From: Wolfiporia cocos
Taxonomy: Eukaryota > Basidiomycota > Agaricomycetes > Polyporales > Phaeolaceae
Reading direction: 5' to 3'
NCBI GenBank assembly: GCA_029448655.1
Contig: JACCLO010000001.1
Location: 434,001-498,000, forward strand
DNA: 64,000 nt
Numbering within the stretch: position 1 is the stretch's first letter; every line of letters starts with the position of its first letter. The notes beneath the pieces were generated by a model. The model worked only from the letters and a program-made list of their open reading frames with translations, was not told the DNA's origin and did not search any database. Below, one piece after another: positions 62,287 through 64,000 of the stretch. A program made the translations under genes and the position numbers.

Positions 62287-62647
62287 TGACACAAGCACGT
62301 TCTCAAGCAACTTCTCAGGGGAAGTGTAATCGCGTGGAAGCGACTTCCTGATCTGAGGCTACTCAAGGCAGTAAAGGCCAAGACGAGTCTGGGGTGCTCC
62401 CTGCTCGTCAGGCCAGTATATATGCTACTTAGGTGTTTGTACATGTTTGGCTACTGTACAGTATTACGTAAGCTAATAGTCCGTGATAACCCTAACCTAG
62501 GGGTAGAGCCGAGAGAAGAGTGACTGGGGTCTGACTAGGCACGTGTGGGGTGTTCGGGGTCCTTGCACGTGATGCTAGGCGGGCGCTTAGATAAGATAAG
62601 GTCTGTCGTTCAGTCGTGGGCTAACTGGATGAAATCGGCTTGTGACA
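62287..62647 (-). repeat. 5' LTR of element F (361 bp)
   Basis: Minus-strand LTR TGTCACAAG...CTTGTGTCA. The target duplication acgca follows at 62648-62652. Confidence 0.95.
62380..62423 (-). promoter_or_regulatory. LTR promoter of F: TATA box and predicted transcript 5' end
   Basis: Minus-strand atatata at 62423-62417. The 11-nt self-priming sequence begins at 62390, about 32 nt downstream, and is the likely transcript start. Confidence 0.7.
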
Positions 62648-62652
62648 ACGCA

Positions 62653-64000
62653 CGTACCACTACAGGCACTAGCTAACAGCATCACCAGCCCCGCCTAAGA
62701 ACCCTAGTCCCAGACCCTATGTCCAGTCCAACATAAAGCCACTAGTAGTCACGTGACCACAACCAACTATGATGAGCCCAGTAGCACCTAACCAAGCCAA
62801 CCCCTTGCTACCTGGACCACACCTCCTCAGGTCACGACCATCCAGACTCATGGCTAGGACCCTGTCCACCCAACCAACCAAACCCTACACCTCCCGTCTC
62901 CACGAACCACCGCCATTACTGGCCACCCGGTCATTACCGACCAAGGACTCACGCCATTACTGGCACGAACTATGTACTATACAGACTAAGGCCCATGGGA
63001 GGCCTTAAACCCCAGCTACCCTAGTCTACGAGGAACACCGACCTCAGGGCAGCACCTGTACAACTGAGAACCCTAGCAGTCACAGGACTCTACGTACCAA
63101 TCGCAGCCGATCACGCTCGATCACCCTACGTCACGCACGGCCCGTACCGGCCAGTCCACAGTCCCGGCAGATGTCATCCTTTAGTACCAGCATGTGGGAA
63201 CCTGGGCCGCCACGTGCCTTCCCCTCAGTACCAGTCCTTGGGAACCTGGACATCAGACGCCCCGATCACGGACATAGAACCCCGCCATTACCGGCAAACC
63301 CTCGATCGACGAGAACCACTGATCGGGCCTAACACGCTACGTTGCCATAGCCATCCAGCGCTCCCTTAGCCGTACCCAGCACTCGCGCTCCGATGCCCTT
63401 AATGGCCACCACGTATGTCACGGATCTCCTTGTGATGGTGTGATAGTGGTGCCATAAGGTACCTTGTCTATCTTTAGCCTGGTTTGTAAGTAAAATGCTA
63501 TAGTTAGCATTGGTTTGTAAGTAATGACCTCAGAACCGCATCATGTGTGATGTCATAGTGGAGCTGTGGTCTAGATGATGATATCATATAGCTCTGGCCT
63601 CTGTGATATATGTAATACCTGTGGGAGGGGTAACTATGTAGATGGGTTTCAGCCCTGTAATTGGACCTGCTAAGTATAGACCTCTAAAGATAGGCCTGTG
63701 ATGTCATAGACTGGACCTGTATGGGCCCTGATGTCATATGTGATGTCAGTGATATGGACTCTTGATGATGTCATGCCTAGCGAGGCCTTTGATGACTAAG
63801 TCCTTAACCAGATAAGATCTTGGGCACCTGACAAGGCGCCTGTGTTGGTACCTAGTGCCGCTATCTAATCTAGAAGTTTGGTAGGTCACGTGACCTCAAT
63901 TCAGTAGGTCACGTGATCCGATAACTTTTGGGACGTAGTAGCGCCCTCAGTTATAAGGCTAGTACCCGCATATAGGGGTCTGGAGGGCTAAAATGGGGGT
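62653..64000. other. No gene recognised; repeat-like distal part
   Basis: 62653-63430 is C/A-rich with one open 79-codon frame of no recognisable kind. From 63430 to 63790 the phrase gatgtcata recurs at irregular spacing (for example 63550, 63700, 63729), and ggtcacgtgacc palindromes occur near 63880 and 63910. Possibly an old LTR or satellite-like sequence cut by the window end. Confidence 0.35.

Larger units (their letters stand above)
54502..62647 (-). mobile_element. Element F: Ty3/gypsy retrotransposon with one gag-dUTPase-pol frame
   Basis: 8,146 bp between 361-bp LTRs that differ at two positions seen by eye (54513 against 62298 area, and 54843 against 62628 area), flanked by acgca. 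A single 2201-codon frame, PBS of self-priming type, polypurine tract. The large single frame is like that of Tf1. Apparently intact and recent. Confidence 0.95.

Overview
This window is transposon-dense DNA from a filamentous fungus, most likely a mushroom-forming basidiomycete (Agaricomycetes). The evidence is chromodomain-type Ty3/gypsy elements, short spliced introns of about 40-65 nt, two copies of a DUF6533-type membrane-protein gene and a CTLH (RanBPM-like) gene remnant. Nearly every long open frame belongs to an LTR retrotransposon. The species cannot be named from the sequence.

Layout. At 1-18400 lies a nested pair from one Ty3/gypsy family. Element A (1438-11440, + strand, 10,003 bp, LTRs alike by eye, TSD GGGTT, three intact ORFs) sits inside the pol gene of element B. 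B is on the - strand: its 5' LTR, ORF1, gag and first half of pol are at 18400-11441, the rest of its pol continues at 1437-1, and it runs off the left edge. From 18401 to 29306 there is a graveyard of solo and truncated LTRs, most with readable 5-bp target duplications; one carries a 991-bp hAT-type MITE. From 30.7 to 53 kb there is an inverted duplication of a DUF6533 membrane-protein gene (copy 1 near 31.4-34.3 kb, +; copy 2 near 52.05-48.2 kb, -). Both copies are hit by members of one short inverted-repeat transposon family. Between them sit element C (35637-43456, +, alike LTRs), a minisatellite, a fold-back element with tRNA-like sequences in its arms, and one copy of a second hAT-type MITE, whose other copy is at 53.1-53.7 kb. 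At 54502-62647 is element F (-, 8,146 bp, a single 2201-codon gag-pol frame), inserted beside or in the CTLH-type gene. The rest, to 64000, has no recognisable gene.

Most interesting point. The three complete Ty3/gypsy lineages (A, C, F) each encode a dUTPase domain, but in three different places: after the chromodomain at the pol C-terminus in A, between protease and reverse transcriptase in C, and between gag and protease in F. In all three, exactly 11 nt just after the 5' LTR are complementary to 11 nt lying about 32-37 nt downstream of a TATA box in the LTR. That is the arrangement of Tf1-type self-primed reverse transcription. The three also join gag to pol differently: a +1 overlap in A, a -1 overlap in C, an in-frame fusion in F. 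A carries an extra ORF before gag, and C carries one or two extra frames after pol. C looks recent by its LTRs yet has YMDN instead of YxDD in its reverse transcriptase and a frame break in integrase.
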